The translations under genes and the position numbers were made by a program. Under the pieces are notes generated by a model. The model saw only the letters and a program-made list of their open reading frames with translations, did no database searches and was not told the origin of the DNA. This document shows, piece by piece, positions 35,757 through 44,471 of a DNA stretch of 64,000 nt; the first letter of the stretch is position 1, and the number at the start of each line of letters is the position of its first letter. The DNA is from Streptomyces nigrescens (lineage in GTDB: Bacteria > Actinomycetota > Actinomycetes > Streptomycetales > Streptomycetaceae): the NCBI GenBank assembly GCA_024349765.1, contig AP026073.1:5704001-5768000 (forward strand). The letters are read 5' to 3'.

Positions 35757-37096
35757 TGCTCCGTCTCCCCTTCCTCGGCGGCGTTGCCGGCCGGCTCGGT
35801 GGGCTCGTAGACGAGCACCGCACGGTTGTCGGGGCGCAACCGGGCCTTGGCGACCGCCTGCACCTCCTCGGGGGTGATGTCCAGGACCCGCTGCACGGCG
35901 GTCAGCGCGAGCTGCGGGTCACCGAACAGGACGGCGAACCGGCACAGTTCGTCGGCGCGGCCGCTGACCGTCGCCAGACGGTCCAGCCATTCGCGCTCCA
36001 GCTGGGCCTGCGCCCGTTCCATCTCCTCCGGGGTGGGCCCCTCGGCGGCGAACCGCGCCAGCTCGTCGTCGACCGCGCGCTCGATGGCGGGCACCTCCAC
36101 CCCGGCGGACGTCTTCACGTCCAGCCAGCCCAGGGAGGGCGCACCGGCCAGCCGCAGCAGGCCGAAACCGGCGGCCACGGCGCTGCGGTCGCGACGCACC
36201 AGCCGGTTGTACAGGCGGGAGGACTCGCCGCCGCCCAGGACGGTCAGGGCGAGGTCGGCGGCGTCCGCCTCACGGGTGCCGTCGTGCGGCAGGCGGTAGG
36301 CCGCCATCAGGGCACGGGAGGGCACCTCCTCCTCGACGACCTCGCGCAGCTCGGTGCCGACCACATCGGGCAGCGTGCCGTCCCGGGGCGGCTGCTTGCC
36401 GTCGTGGGAGGGGATCGAGCCGAAGTACTTCTCGATCCAGGCGAGCGTCCGGGCGGGGTCGATGTCGCCGACGACCGACAGGACGGCGTTGTTGGGCGCG
36501 TAGTACGTACGGAAGAACGCCCGGGCGTCCTCCAGGGAGGCGGCGTCCAGATCGGCCATCGACCCGATGGGGGTGTGGTGGTACGGATGACCCTCCGGGT
36601 ACGCCATGGCCGTCAGCTTCTCGAAGGCCGTGCCGTAAGGGACGTTGTCGTAACGCTGGCGGCGCTCGTTCTTGACGACGTCGCGCTGGTTCTCCAGGGA
36701 TTCCTCGTCGAGTGCGGTCAGCAGCGAGCCCATGCGGTCCGCCTCCAGCCAGAGCGCGAGCTCCAGCTCGTGGGCGGGCATGGTCTCGAAGTAGTTGGTG
36801 CGCTCGAAGCTCGTGGTGCCGTTGAGCGAACCGCCGGCGCCCTGCACCAGCTCGAAGTGGCCGTTCCCCTTCACCTGCGCGGAACCCTGGAACATCAGGT
36901 GCTCGAAGAGGTGAGCCAGGCCCGTACGGCCCTTGACCTCGTGGCGGGAGCCGACGTCGTACCACAGGCAGACCGCTGCGACCGGGGTCAGGTGGTCTTC
37001 GGAGAGCACCACGCGCAGGCCGTTGGCCAGCCGGTGCTCGGTCGCTGTCAGGCCGCCGGAGCCGGCTTGTTCTGTGGCCGTGTGACCCATGGGCAT
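35753..37096 (-). CDS. M16-family zinc metallopeptidase, catalytic subunit
   Basis: This is a 447-residue protein. The inverted zinc motif HLFEH (about residues 62-66) and the downstream Glu in NERRQRYDNVPYG give a complete M16 active site. It resembles insulinase/processing-peptidase beta subunits. The start at 37096 (MPMGHTATEQ) is preceded by AAGGGACG at good spacing; the ATG two codons later is an alternative. It is translationally coupled with the non-catalytic partner downstream. Divergent from parC. Confidence 0.93.
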   Translation of the reverse strand: MPMGHTATEQAGSGGLTATEHRLANGLRVVLSEDHLTPVAAVCLWYDVGSRHEVKGRTGLAHLFEHLMFQGSAQVKGNGHFELVQGAGGSLNGTTSFERTNYFETMPAHELELALWLEADRMGSLLTALDEESLENQRDVVKNERRQRYDNVPYGTAFEKLTAMAYPEGHPYHHTPIGSMADLDAASLEDARAFFRTYYAPNNAVLSVVGDIDPARTLAWIEKYFGSIPSHDGKQPPRDGTLPDVVGTELREVVEEEVPSRALMAAYRLPHDGTREADAADLALTVLGGGESSRLYNRLVRRDRSAVAAGFGLLRLAGAPSLGWLDVKTSAGVEVPAIERAVDDELARFAAEGPTPEEMERAQAQLEREWLDRLATVSGRADELCRFAVLFGDPQLALTAVQRVLDITPEEVQAVAKARLRPDNRAVLVYEPTEPAGNAAEEGETEQ

Positions 37097-37436
37097 GTAC
37101 GTCCCTTCGATCGCTTGCGAGGAAGTTCTGTCACTGTATGCAACCGCGTCGGCATCTGGCGAAGTTCCCGCAGGGCCGCCCCCGAACGAGGGCCCGCGCC
37201 GGGCCGTCGTGGGGCCGCCGCCGGGCCGTCGTGGGGACCGCCCGCGGGCCGCCGCAGGGGCGGAAGGGGGAGTCGCGGTCGGCGTTGTCAGTGGGGCGGT
37301 CCACAATGGTCCGCGTCAGACTCAGAGATACTCGCCGGTTGATCCCCCAGCTGATCGACCCGGCTGATTGACCGACGACGCTCCGGCGCCGTCCCCGACC
37401 TCGGCAGTAGACGCAGCAGAAGGAGCCGCAGCCGCG
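37097..37436. other. Intergenic region between the M16 pair and parC
   Basis: This 340-base divergent promoter region shows no gene apart from the N-terminal extension that could be read from a TTG at 37368. It contains two copies of GGGCCGTCGTGGGG 22 bases apart (37201 and 37223) within a low-complexity G/C stretch. A TACAGT near 37140 on the minus strand could be the -10 of the M16 operon. No clear parC promoter was recognised. Confidence 0.55.
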
Positions 37437-39884
37437 ATGGCCCGCCGCAGCACGAAGACCCCGCCGCCGGACGACTTCGAGGAGAGGATCCTCGACATCG
37501 ACGTCGTCGACGAGATGCAGGGTTCCTTCCTCGAGTACGCGTATTCGGTCATCTACTCGCGCGCCCTGCCGGACGCCCGCGACGGCCTCAAGCCCGTGCA
37601 CCGCCGCATCCTCTACCAGATGAACGAGATGGGCCTGCGCCCCGACCGCGGCTATGTGAAGTGCGCCCGGGTCGTCGGCGAGGTGATGGGTAAGCTCCAC
37701 CCGCACGGCGACGCGTCCATCTACGACGCGCTGGTCCGCATGGCGCAGCCGTTCTCGATGCGGCTGCCGCTGGTCGACGGCCACGGCAACTTCGGTTCGC
37801 TCGGCAACGACGACCCGCCGGCCGCGATGCGGTACACGGAATGCCGGATGGCGTCCGCGACGTCCCTGATGACCGAGTCGATCGACGAGGACACCGTCGA
37901 CTTCTCGCCGAACTACGACGGCCAGGAGCGGGAGCCGGTCGCCCTCCCTGCCGCGTATCCGAACCTCCTCGTCAACGGCACCTCCGGCATCGCCGTCGGT
38001 ATGGCGACGAACATGCCGCCGCACAACCTCGGCGAGGTCATCGCCGCGGCCCGCCACCTGATCAAGCACCCGAACGCCGACCTCGACACCCTGATGCGCT
38101 TCGTCCCGGGCCCGGACCTGCCGACCGGCGGCCGGATCGTGGGCCTCGGCGGCATCCGCGACGCCTACGAGAAGGGCCGCGGCACGTTCAAGATCCGTGC
38201 CACGGTCACGGTGGAGAACGTCACCGCGCGCCGCAAGGGCCTGGTCGTCACCGAACTCCCCTTCACGGTCGGCCCGGAAAAGGTCATCTCCAAGATCAAG
38301 GACCTGGTCGGCTCGAAGAAGCTCCAGGGCATCGCGGACGTCAAGGACCTCACCGACCGCGAGCACGGCCTGCGCCTGGTGATCGAGGTCAAGAACGGTT
38401 TCAACCCCGAAGCCGTCCTGGAGCAGCTCTACAAGCTGACGCCGATGGAGGAGTCCTTCGGCATCAACAACGTCGCGCTGGTGGACGGCCAGCCGCTGAC
38501 GCTGGGCCTGAAGGAGCTGCTGGAGGTCTACGTCGACCACCGCTTCGACGTGGTGCGCCGCCGCAGCGAGTTCCGCCGCAGCAAGCGCCGCGACCGGCTG
38601 CACCTGGTCGAGGGCCTGCTGACGGCCCTGGTGGACATCGACGAGGTGATCCGCCTGATCCGCTCCAGCGAGAACAGCGCGCAGGCCAAGGAGCGGCTCA
38701 TCGAGCGCTTCTCGCTGAGCGACGTCCAGACCCAGTACATCCTCGACACCCCGCTGCGCCGGCTGACCAAGTTCGACCGGATCGAGCTGGAGTCGGAGCG
38801 GGACCGGCTGCAGGACGAGATCGAGAAGCTGACCCGGATCCTGGAGTCGGACGCCGAGCTGCGCAAGCTGGTCTCCGGCGAGTTGGCCGCGGTCGCCAAG
38901 AAGTACGGCACGGACCGGCGCACGGTCCTGCTGGAGTCGGCGGGCACCACGGTCGGCGCGGTGCCGCTGGAGGTCGCCGACGACCCGTGCCGGGTGCTGC
39001 TGTCCTCGACGGGCCTGCTGGCGCGTACGGTCACCGGCGAGGTGCCGTTCGACGTCGACGCCAAGCGGGTCAAGCACGACGTGATCGTCTCGGCGGTGCC
39101 GGCGACCACCCGCGGCGAGGTGGGCGTGGTGACGTCCCTGGGCCGGCTGCTCCGGCTCCCGGTGATCGATCTGCCGCAGCTCCCGGAGACCGCGGCGGCG
39201 CCGAGCCTCGCGGGCGGCGCACCGCTCGCGGAGTTCCTGACGCTCCAGGACGGCGAGGAGCTGGTCTGTCTCACCACCCTGGACGAGTCCTCGCCGGGCC
39301 TCGCGCTCGGTACGGAACAGGGCGTGGTCAAGCGGGTGGTGCCCGACTACCCCGCCCACAAGGAGGAGTTGGAGGTCATCACCCTCAAGGAGGGCGACCG
39401 CATCGTGGGCGCGGCCGAGCTGCGCACCGGTGAGGAGGACCTGGTCTTCATCACCAGCGAGGCGCAGCTGCTGCGCTATCCGGCGTCGCAGGTACGGCCG
39501 CAGGGCCGGCCCGCGGGCGGTATGGCCGGGGTCAAGCTGGGCGAGGGCGCGAAGGTGATCTCGTTCTCGGCGGTCGATCCGGCGGCCGACGCCATGGTCT
39601 TCACCGTCGCCGGTTCGCACGGCACCCTGGACGACTCGGTCGCCACGGCCAAGATCACCCCGTTCGACCAGTACCCGCGCAAGGGCCGGGCGACCGGTGG
39701 CGTGCGCTGCCAGCGGTTCCTGAAGGGCGAGGACTGCCTGATCCAGGCGTGGGCCGGCACGGCGCCGGTGCGGGCGGCGGACGCCAAGGGCTCGCCGGTA
39801 CCGCTGCCGGAGCCGGACCCGCGCCGGGACGGCTCGGGAGTGGCCCTGACGAAGCCGGTGGCCGCGCTGGCGGGACCGGTGTGA
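37437..39884 (+). CDS. parC: DNA topoisomerase IV subunit A
   Basis: This is an 815-residue protein. Type IIA topoisomerase subunit A: catalytic Tyr in AMRYTECRM, breakage-reunion helix region HPHGDASIYDALVRMAQPFS, and a C-terminal beta-pinwheel. It decatenates daughter chromosomes together with ParE (encoded at 53327-55447 on the other strand). I chose the ATG at 37437 (MARRSTKTPPPDDFEERILD) because of GAAGGAG upstream and family agreement; a TTG at 37368 would add 23 residues. The residue at the E. coli GyrA Ser83 position is Ala. Confidence 0.95.
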   Translation: MARRSTKTPPPDDFEERILDIDVVDEMQGSFLEYAYSVIYSRALPDARDGLKPVHRRILYQMNEMGLRPDRGYVKCARVVGEVMGKLHPHGDASIYDALVRMAQPFSMRLPLVDGHGNFGSLGNDDPPAAMRYTECRMASATSLMTESIDEDTVDFSPNYDGQEREPVALPAAYPNLLVNGTSGIAVGMATNMPPHNLGEVIAAARHLIKHPNADLDTLMRFVPGPDLPTGGRIVGLGGIRDAYEKGRGTFKIRATVTVENVTARRKGLVVTELPFTVGPEKVISKIKDLVGSKKLQGIADVKDLTDREHGLRLVIEVKNGFNPEAVLEQLYKLTPMEESFGINNVALVDGQPLTLGLKELLEVYVDHRFDVVRRRSEFRRSKRRDRLHLVEGLLTALVDIDEVIRLIRSSENSAQAKERLIERFSLSDVQTQYILDTPLRRLTKFDRIELESERDRLQDEIEKLTRILESDAELRKLVSGELAAVAKKYGTDRRTVLLESAGTTVGAVPLEVADDPCRVLLSSTGLLARTVTGEVPFDVDAKRVKHDVIVSAVPATTRGEVGVVTSLGRLLRLPVIDLPQLPETAAAPSLAGGAPLAEFLTLQDGEELVCLTTLDESSPGLALGTEQGVVKRVVPDYPAHKEELEVITLKEGDRIVGAAELRTGEEDLVFITSEAQLLRYPASQVRPQGRPAGGMAGVKLGEGAKVISFSAVDPAADAMVFTVAGSHGTLDDSVATAKITPFDQYPRKGRATGGVRCQRFLKGEDCLIQAWAGTAPVRAADAKGSPVPLPEPDPRRDGSGVALTKPVAALAGPV

Positions 39885-39925
39885 GCGGGCCTCTGAGCGG
39901 GCCTCGCCTTCTCTGAAAATGCATG

Positions 39926-39964
39926 AACGCCGTCGGGCCGGTGCGGAACCGGCCCGACGGCGTT
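39926..39964. terminator. Perfect 17-bp bidirectional terminator
   Basis: AACGCCGTCGGGCCGGT and its exact complement with a 5-base loop lie between the convergent parC and CobW genes. Confidence 0.92.
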
Positions 39965-39991
39965 ACGCATCTCCCCTGCCCGTCTACTTGC

Positions 39992-41290
39992 CTACTCGTC
40001 CCCCAACTCGTCTCCGTCGTGGGAGGCCACGTACCGCAGCACGCCCCACATGCTGTTCACATCCGCCTCCGGCGGCCCGGTCTCCCGGCAGTTGTCCAGC
40101 TCCTTGCGGAGCGCCGGGGCATCGATGCCGCTGCCGATGAGGACGAGCTGGGTGCTCCGTTCCTCGCCCCTCGGCCAGGGCTCGGGGTAGAAGCGCAGGA
40201 AGTCGCCGACGGCGTGCACGGTGAACTTCTGCCGGTTCTCGGGGACGTCGAAGTGGACGAAGCCCTTGATGCGGTAGAGCCCGACCGGCCGACTGTCGAG
40301 GAAGTCCATGAGCCGGCGCGGGTGCATCGACTCCGCCGAGCTGAACTCCACGCTCTCGTAGGCGGCGTGAAGGTGCCCCGCGTGGTCCTGGTCACTGTGC
40401 GCACCACAGTCGTCGTGGCCGCAACGGCCGTTCACGGAGCGGTCGTTGGGGTCGTGGTGGCTGTGGTGGTCGTTCGGGCCAGGGTGGCCGTTCGGGTCGT
40501 TGGGGCCGGGGTGGTCATTCGGGTCGTTGGGACCCGGGTGGCCGTTGGGTTCCTTGGAGTCGCGGTAATCGTTCTCGCGGTGGTTTTGGGGGTGCTCGTC
40601 GTGGTGGGCTCGGTGGTGCTCGCCATGGGCCGCGGCCTCACGCAGCAGATCCTCGAAGGACAACTGACGCACGGCCGCGTCGTGGTCCTCCCCCGGCCCG
40701 CGGTCGAAGAACAGCTCGGGGTCGATCCGGCCGTACGCCGTACAGATCACCGGCCGGCCCGGCGCCAGCTCCGCCAGGGTGTCCCGGAGCGCCCGGCGCG
40801 CCGCGTCGTCGATCCGGTCGGCCTTGTTGAGCACCACGATGTCGGCGATGCCGACGTGCCGGGCCAGCTCGGGATGGCGGGCCCGGGTGGACTCGAACTC
40901 GGCGGCGTCCACGACCTCGATCAGCCCGCCGTAGACGATCCGGTCGTTGTCGCTGGCGAGGATCATCCGGATGAGTTCCTGCGGCTCGGCCAGCCCGCTC
41001 GCCTCGATGACGATGACGTCGATACGGGCGGAGGGACGGGCCAGCCGCTCCAGATACGTGTCCAGTTCGCTGGTGTCGACCGCGCAGCACAGACAGCCGT
41101 TGCCGAGCGAGACCATCGAGTCCACCTGCCCGGCAACGGTCATGGCGTCGATCTCGATGCTGCCGAAGTCATTGACGATCGCGCCGATACGGGTCCCGTC
41201 GCCGGCCCGGAGCAGGTGGTTGAGCAGGGTCGTCTTGCCCGAACCGAGGAACCCCGCGAGCACGACGACCGGGATCTGTTGCGTGGCCAG
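39992..41290 (-). CDS. CobW/COG0523-family GTPase with His-rich insert
   Basis: This 432-residue protein is a metallochaperone-type GTPase. It has a P-loop GFLGSGKTT (13-21), the metal-binding GCLCC (residues 65-69), NKAD guanine recognition (155-158) and a C-terminal CobW_C domain (about 315-400). A His/Asp/Asn-rich insert at 222-308 contains three copies of a PN(G/D)HPGPND unit and probably binds zinc or another metal. The most likely start is a CTG at 41290 with GGAGG six bases upstream; no ATG/GTG/TTG in frame is well placed. Family members deliver Zn, Co or Ni. Confidence 0.88.
   Translation of the reverse strand: MATQQIPVVVLAGFLGSGKTTLLNHLLRAGDGTRIGAIVNDFGSIEIDAMTVAGQVDSMVSLGNGCLCCAVDTSELDTYLERLARPSARIDVIVIEASGLAEPQELIRMILASDNDRIVYGGLIEVVDAAEFESTRARHPELARHVGIADIVVLNKADRIDDAARRALRDTLAELAPGRPVICTAYGRIDPELFFDRGPGEDHDAAVRQLSFEDLLREAAAHGEHHRAHHDEHPQNHRENDYRDSKEPNGHPGPNDPNDHPGPNDPNGHPGPNDHHSHHDPNDRSVNGRCGHDDCGAHSDQDHAGHLHAAYESVEFSSAESMHPRRLMDFLDSRPVGLYRIKGFVHFDVPENRQKFTVHAVGDFLRFYPEPWPRGEERSTQLVLIGSGIDAPALRKELDNCRETGPPEADVNSMWGVLRYVASHDGDELGDE
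40469..40549 (-). repeat. Three 27-bp coding repeats in the CobW gene
   Basis: Three in-frame 27-base units encode PNGHPGPND, PNDHPGPND and PNGHPGPND. They are the core of the His-rich insert, and the copy number is likely to vary between strains. Confidence 0.85.
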
Positions 41291-41399
41291 AAGGCGCCTC
41301 CATGGTGCGGGTGGCGGGCCGCACGGCCCGGCGGCGGACGAGCTGTCGATCGTAACGGACCACCGACTGCACGCCGCTCGGGCCGAGCGCCTCGTGCGG

Positions 41400-41897
41400 T
41401 ACGGGGCGGGGGCGGGACCAAGGGACGGGACCACGGGGCGGGACCAAGGGGCGGGGCCGACCGGCCGGCGCCGGGCCAGGGCCGGTCAGGGCCCCTGGTC
41501 AGGCGCCCGGCCAGGGGCCCGGCCAGGGCCTGTTCGGGCGCCGGGCGGGAGCCTGGCCGAGCGCCAGGCGGGAGACGGGTCCCCTGCCAGGCCGGCGCCT
41601 GGTTCGGAACCTGGTCCCGTGCCAGGCCGGCGCCTCGTCCGGAGCCATGCCCGGCACCGCGGCCTGGTGTCGAGGCAGGAGTGCCGAGGCACGTACTGCC
41701 GCCCGGCACCTATGCGCGGTGCCTGCATCCGGTGCCTGCATCCGGTGCCTGTGCGCGGTGCCGGGATCCGATGCCGAGGCGCCGTGCGGGGTCCGGTGCC
41801 GGCGGCCCCGTGCCAGGCCTTCGGCGCCGGTCTCGTTCCATGCCTTCGGCGCCGGCCTCGTGCCGCCGGCTGGGACCCCGTGGTGCGGGTGTGCCGA
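41400..41897. repeat. Degenerate repeat-rich noncoding stretch
   Basis: The 607-base gap between the CobW and citrate synthase genes is filled with imperfect short repeats. GGTGCCTGCATCC occurs twice in tandem near 41720-41745 with further degenerate GGTGCC copies around it. GCCAGGCCGGCGCCT occurs twice (about 41600-41640), GCCTTCGGCGCCGG twice (about 41816-41855), and gggcgggaccaagg/gggacgggacc units recur near 41410-41460. All frames give low-complexity Arg/Pro/Gly/Ala peptides without SD, so it is probably not coding. No promoter stands out. Confidence 0.7.
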
Positions 41898-43067
41898 CTA
41901 GCCGGGCACCACCTCCGGCAGCGGCTGTGGCGGGGGCGGGCCGACGTACCGGGCCGCCGGCCGGATGATCTTCGAATCCTCCGCCTGTTCCAGAATGTTG
42001 GCGCTCCAGCCGACGACCCTGGCCGCGCAGAAGGTGGGCGTGAACATCTCACGCGGCAGCCCGCACAGCTCCATCACGACGCCCGCGTAGAACTCCACGT
42101 TGATGTGCAGCTCGCGGCCCGGCTTGAGCTCGGCCAGGAGCGCCTCGGCGCGCGCCTCCACCTGGACGGCGAACTCCACCAGCGGGCCGCCGAATTCCTG
42201 GGCGATCCCCCGCAGCATCCGTGAGCGCGGGTCCTCGGTGCGGTAGACGGGATGCCCGAACCCCATGATCCGCTCGCCGCGCAGGACCCGTTCGCGGATC
42301 CAGGAATCGATCCGGTCCGGCGTGCCGATCGCGTCGAGCGTGTCCAGTGCCCGGCTGGGCGCTCCGCCGTGCAACGGCCCGGAGAGCGCGCCGACGGCTC
42401 CGACGAGGCAGGCCGCGAGGTCGGCACCGGTGGAGGTGATGACGCGGGCGGTGAACGTCGAGGCGTTGAAGCCGTGGTCGATCGTGGAGATCAGATAGGC
42501 CTCTATCGCCCGGACCCGGCGCGGATCCGGTTCCTCGCCGGTGAGCATGTAGAGGTAGTTGGCGGCGTGCCCCAGATCCGGCCGCGGCTCCACGGGCTGC
42601 TGTCCCTGCGCGAGCCGGTGCAGTGCGGTCAGCAGGGTTGGTACGGCAGCGACGGTGGCGAGCGCGTCGGCCCGCCGGCGGTCGGCGTCGATGTCGTACA
42701 GCGGCCGGAATCCGGCGCTCGCGCCGAGCAGCGACAGCGCGGTGCGCAGCCCGGCGAGCGGACCCGCGAGCGCTCCGGCCCGGGCCAGGGCGGGCAGTGC
42801 GTCGCGTACCGCCGCGGGCAGCGGGCGCAGCGCGGCGGTCTCGGCCTTGAAGGCCGCCAGCTGGACCGCGTCGGGCAGCGCGCCGTGGAACATCAGGTAC
42901 CAGACGTCCTCGAACGTGCGGGTCCGGGCCAGCTCGACGGCGGAGTACTGGCGGTAGTGGTAAAAGCCCTCGCGCCCCCGGACGTCTCCGAGTTGGGTCT
43001 CGGTGACGATGACGCCCGCGAGCCCGCGGGGTGCCTCGATGGGTGCGTTCGCCTCGGCGATCGGCAT
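41898..43067 (-). CDS. Citrate synthase-like protein
   Basis: This 389-residue protein belongs to the citrate synthase family, which condenses oxaloacetate with acetyl-CoA (or propionyl-CoA for methylcitrate synthases). The two catalytic histidines are present: His233 (GPLHGGAP) and His272 (GFGHPVYR). The position of the catalytic Asp (NVDFYSG in E. coli) is Glu325 here (INVEFYAGVVME). Start at 43067 after GAGGAG. It is divergent from an HTH-citrate synthase fusion gene with 114 bases between, which suggests joint regulation. It may be a paralogue with altered activity and not the main TCA enzyme. Confidence 0.92.
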   Translation of the reverse strand: MPIAEANAPIEAPRGLAGVIVTETQLGDVRGREGFYHYRQYSAVELARTRTFEDVWYLMFHGALPDAVQLAAFKAETAALRPLPAAVRDALPALARAGALAGPLAGLRTALSLLGASAGFRPLYDIDADRRRADALATVAAVPTLLTALHRLAQGQQPVEPRPDLGHAANYLYMLTGEEPDPRRVRAIEAYLISTIDHGFNASTFTARVITSTGADLAACLVGAVGALSGPLHGGAPSRALDTLDAIGTPDRIDSWIRERVLRGERIMGFGHPVYRTEDPRSRMLRGIAQEFGGPLVEFAVQVEARAEALLAELKPGRELHINVEFYAGVVMELCGLPREMFTPTFCAARVVGWSANILEQAEDSKIIRPAARYVGPPPPQPLPEVVPG

Positions 43068-43093
43068 GACAGCTCTCCTCGTTCTTCCTCCCC

Positions 43094-43154
43094 CAATATT
43101 GATTCGACTATCTATGCTTGACTCAACACTCGTCAATATTGATTGCATCAATAT
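43094..43154. promoter_or_regulatory. Shared operators between the divergent citrate synthase genes
   Basis: CAATATTGATT occurs at 43094-43104 and again at 43134-43144, exactly 40 bases apart (about four helical turns). The second copy is part of a perfect palindrome, ATATTGAT-TGC-ATCAATAT (43136-43154). These A/T-rich elements stand out strongly in a GC-rich genome and lie between the two starts. They look like binding sites for a dimeric regulator, plausibly the HTH-citrate synthase itself. Confidence 0.7.
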
Positions 43155-43181
43155 ATGGGTCAATGCAGGAGGGTCCTGGAC

Positions 43182-44471
43182 ATGGATGAGTCCGGGTACG
43201 GACGGGCTGGATACGGTGATCCCATGGCGGATCACGACACGGCGCAGGACACCGGCGAGCGACGGCTGAGCACGCGGGAGGCGGCCGACCGGCTCGGCGT
43301 GAAGCCCGAGACGGTCTATGCGTACGTCAGCCGCGGTCAGCTGACCAGCCACCGGGAACCGGGCAGCCGCGGCAGCACCTTCGACCCGAAGGAGGTCGAC
43401 GCGCTGGCCCGCCGCAGCGGCCGCCGCGAACCACCCGCCGCCGGCGCCGAGTTGGCGATCCGCACCGGCATCACACTGATCGACCGCGACCACTGCTACT
43501 TCCGTGGCGTGGACACCGCGGAGCTCGCCGCCCACTACAGCTACGAGGAGGTCGCGGAGTGGCTGTGGACCGGCGTGCTGCGCCGCGGCATCCGCTTCGC
43601 CGCCCCGCAGGACGCCCGAACCGCGGCCTGCCGCGCCGTACGGGCGCTGCCGCCGCACAGCGGGCCGATGGACCGGCTGCGGGTCGCGGTGATCGCCGCC
43701 GCGGCCGCCGATCCGCTGCGGTTCGACCTCTCCGAGGACGCCGTCCTCGGCACCGCTCGCAGCCTGATCCCGACCCTCGTCGACGCCCTCCCGGCGCTGG
43801 GTGAAGAACCCTCCACCACCGGACCGCTCGCCCCCCGGCTCTGGTCCCGGCTGACCGCGGAGCCGGCCGACGTCGCATCGCTGCGGGTCCTGGACGCCGC
43901 GCTGGTCCTGCTCATCGACCACGACCTCGCCGCCTCCACGCTCGCGGTCCGGGTCGCGGCCTCCGCCCGCGCCCATCCGTACGCGATCGTCTCGGCGGGC
44001 CTGGGGGCGCTGGACGGTCCGCTGCACGGCGCCGCGAGCGGGCTGGCGCACAGGATGCTGCTGGAGGTCCTGGACCGGGGCAGCGCGGCCGCCGTCGTGG
44101 CCGACCATCTGCGGGCCGGGCGCCGGGTACCGGGCCTGGGCCACCGCGTCTACCCGGGTGAGGACCCGCGCGCCGGCGTCCTCTTCCGGCTGCTGGCGGA
44201 CGTACCGCAGGCAGCCCCCGCCCTGCGGGCCGCCCGCGAGGTCGTCACCACCACGGCCCGCCACACGGAGCTCAACGCCAACGTCGACCTGGCACTCGCC
44301 GTGCTGACCGTCACGGCGGGGATGCCGCCCGAGGCGGGTGAAACGGTCTTCGCCCTCGCGCGCACCGCCGGCTGGATCGCGCATGCCCTGGAGGAATTCG
44401 ACGAGCGCCCACTGCGTATGCGCCCCAGCGGCCAGTACCACGGCCCACGCCCCCCGCAGCCGCTGCCGTGA
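43182..44471 (+). CDS. Citrate synthase fused to N-terminal helix-turn-helix domain
   Basis: This is a 429-residue protein. Residues about 28-75 form an excisionase/MerR-like HTH (LSTREAADRLGVKPETVYAY, then VSRGQL). A linker leads into a complete but divergent citrate synthase domain (about 90-425) with His282 (GPLHGAAS), His321 (GLGHRVYPGEDPR) and Asp369 (NANVDLAL). AGGAGG precedes the ATG at 43182. It could be a transcription factor that senses CoA esters or oxaloacetate through the enzyme-like domain and acts on the operators at 43094-43154. That is inference; similar fusions are seen in other Streptomyces without, to my knowledge, a settled function. Confidence 0.88.
   Translation: MDESGYGRAGYGDPMADHDTAQDTGERRLSTREAADRLGVKPETVYAYVSRGQLTSHREPGSRGSTFDPKEVDALARRSGRREPPAAGAELAIRTGITLIDRDHCYFRGVDTAELAAHYSYEEVAEWLWTGVLRRGIRFAAPQDARTAACRAVRALPPHSGPMDRLRVAVIAAAAADPLRFDLSEDAVLGTARSLIPTLVDALPALGEEPSTTGPLAPRLWSRLTAEPADVASLRVLDAALVLLIDHDLAASTLAVRVAASARAHPYAIVSAGLGALDGPLHGAASGLAHRMLLEVLDRGSAAAVVADHLRAGRRVPGLGHRVYPGEDPRAGVLFRLLADVPQAAPALRAAREVVTTTARHTELNANVDLALAVLTVTAGMPPEAGETVFALARTAGWIAHALEEFDERPLRMRPSGQYHGPRPPQPLP

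Noticed and set aside
41700-41800. GGTGCCTGCATCC repeats considered as iterons of an origin
   Set aside because: Too degenerate and irregular, and no replication gene is adjacent; left as a repeat region.
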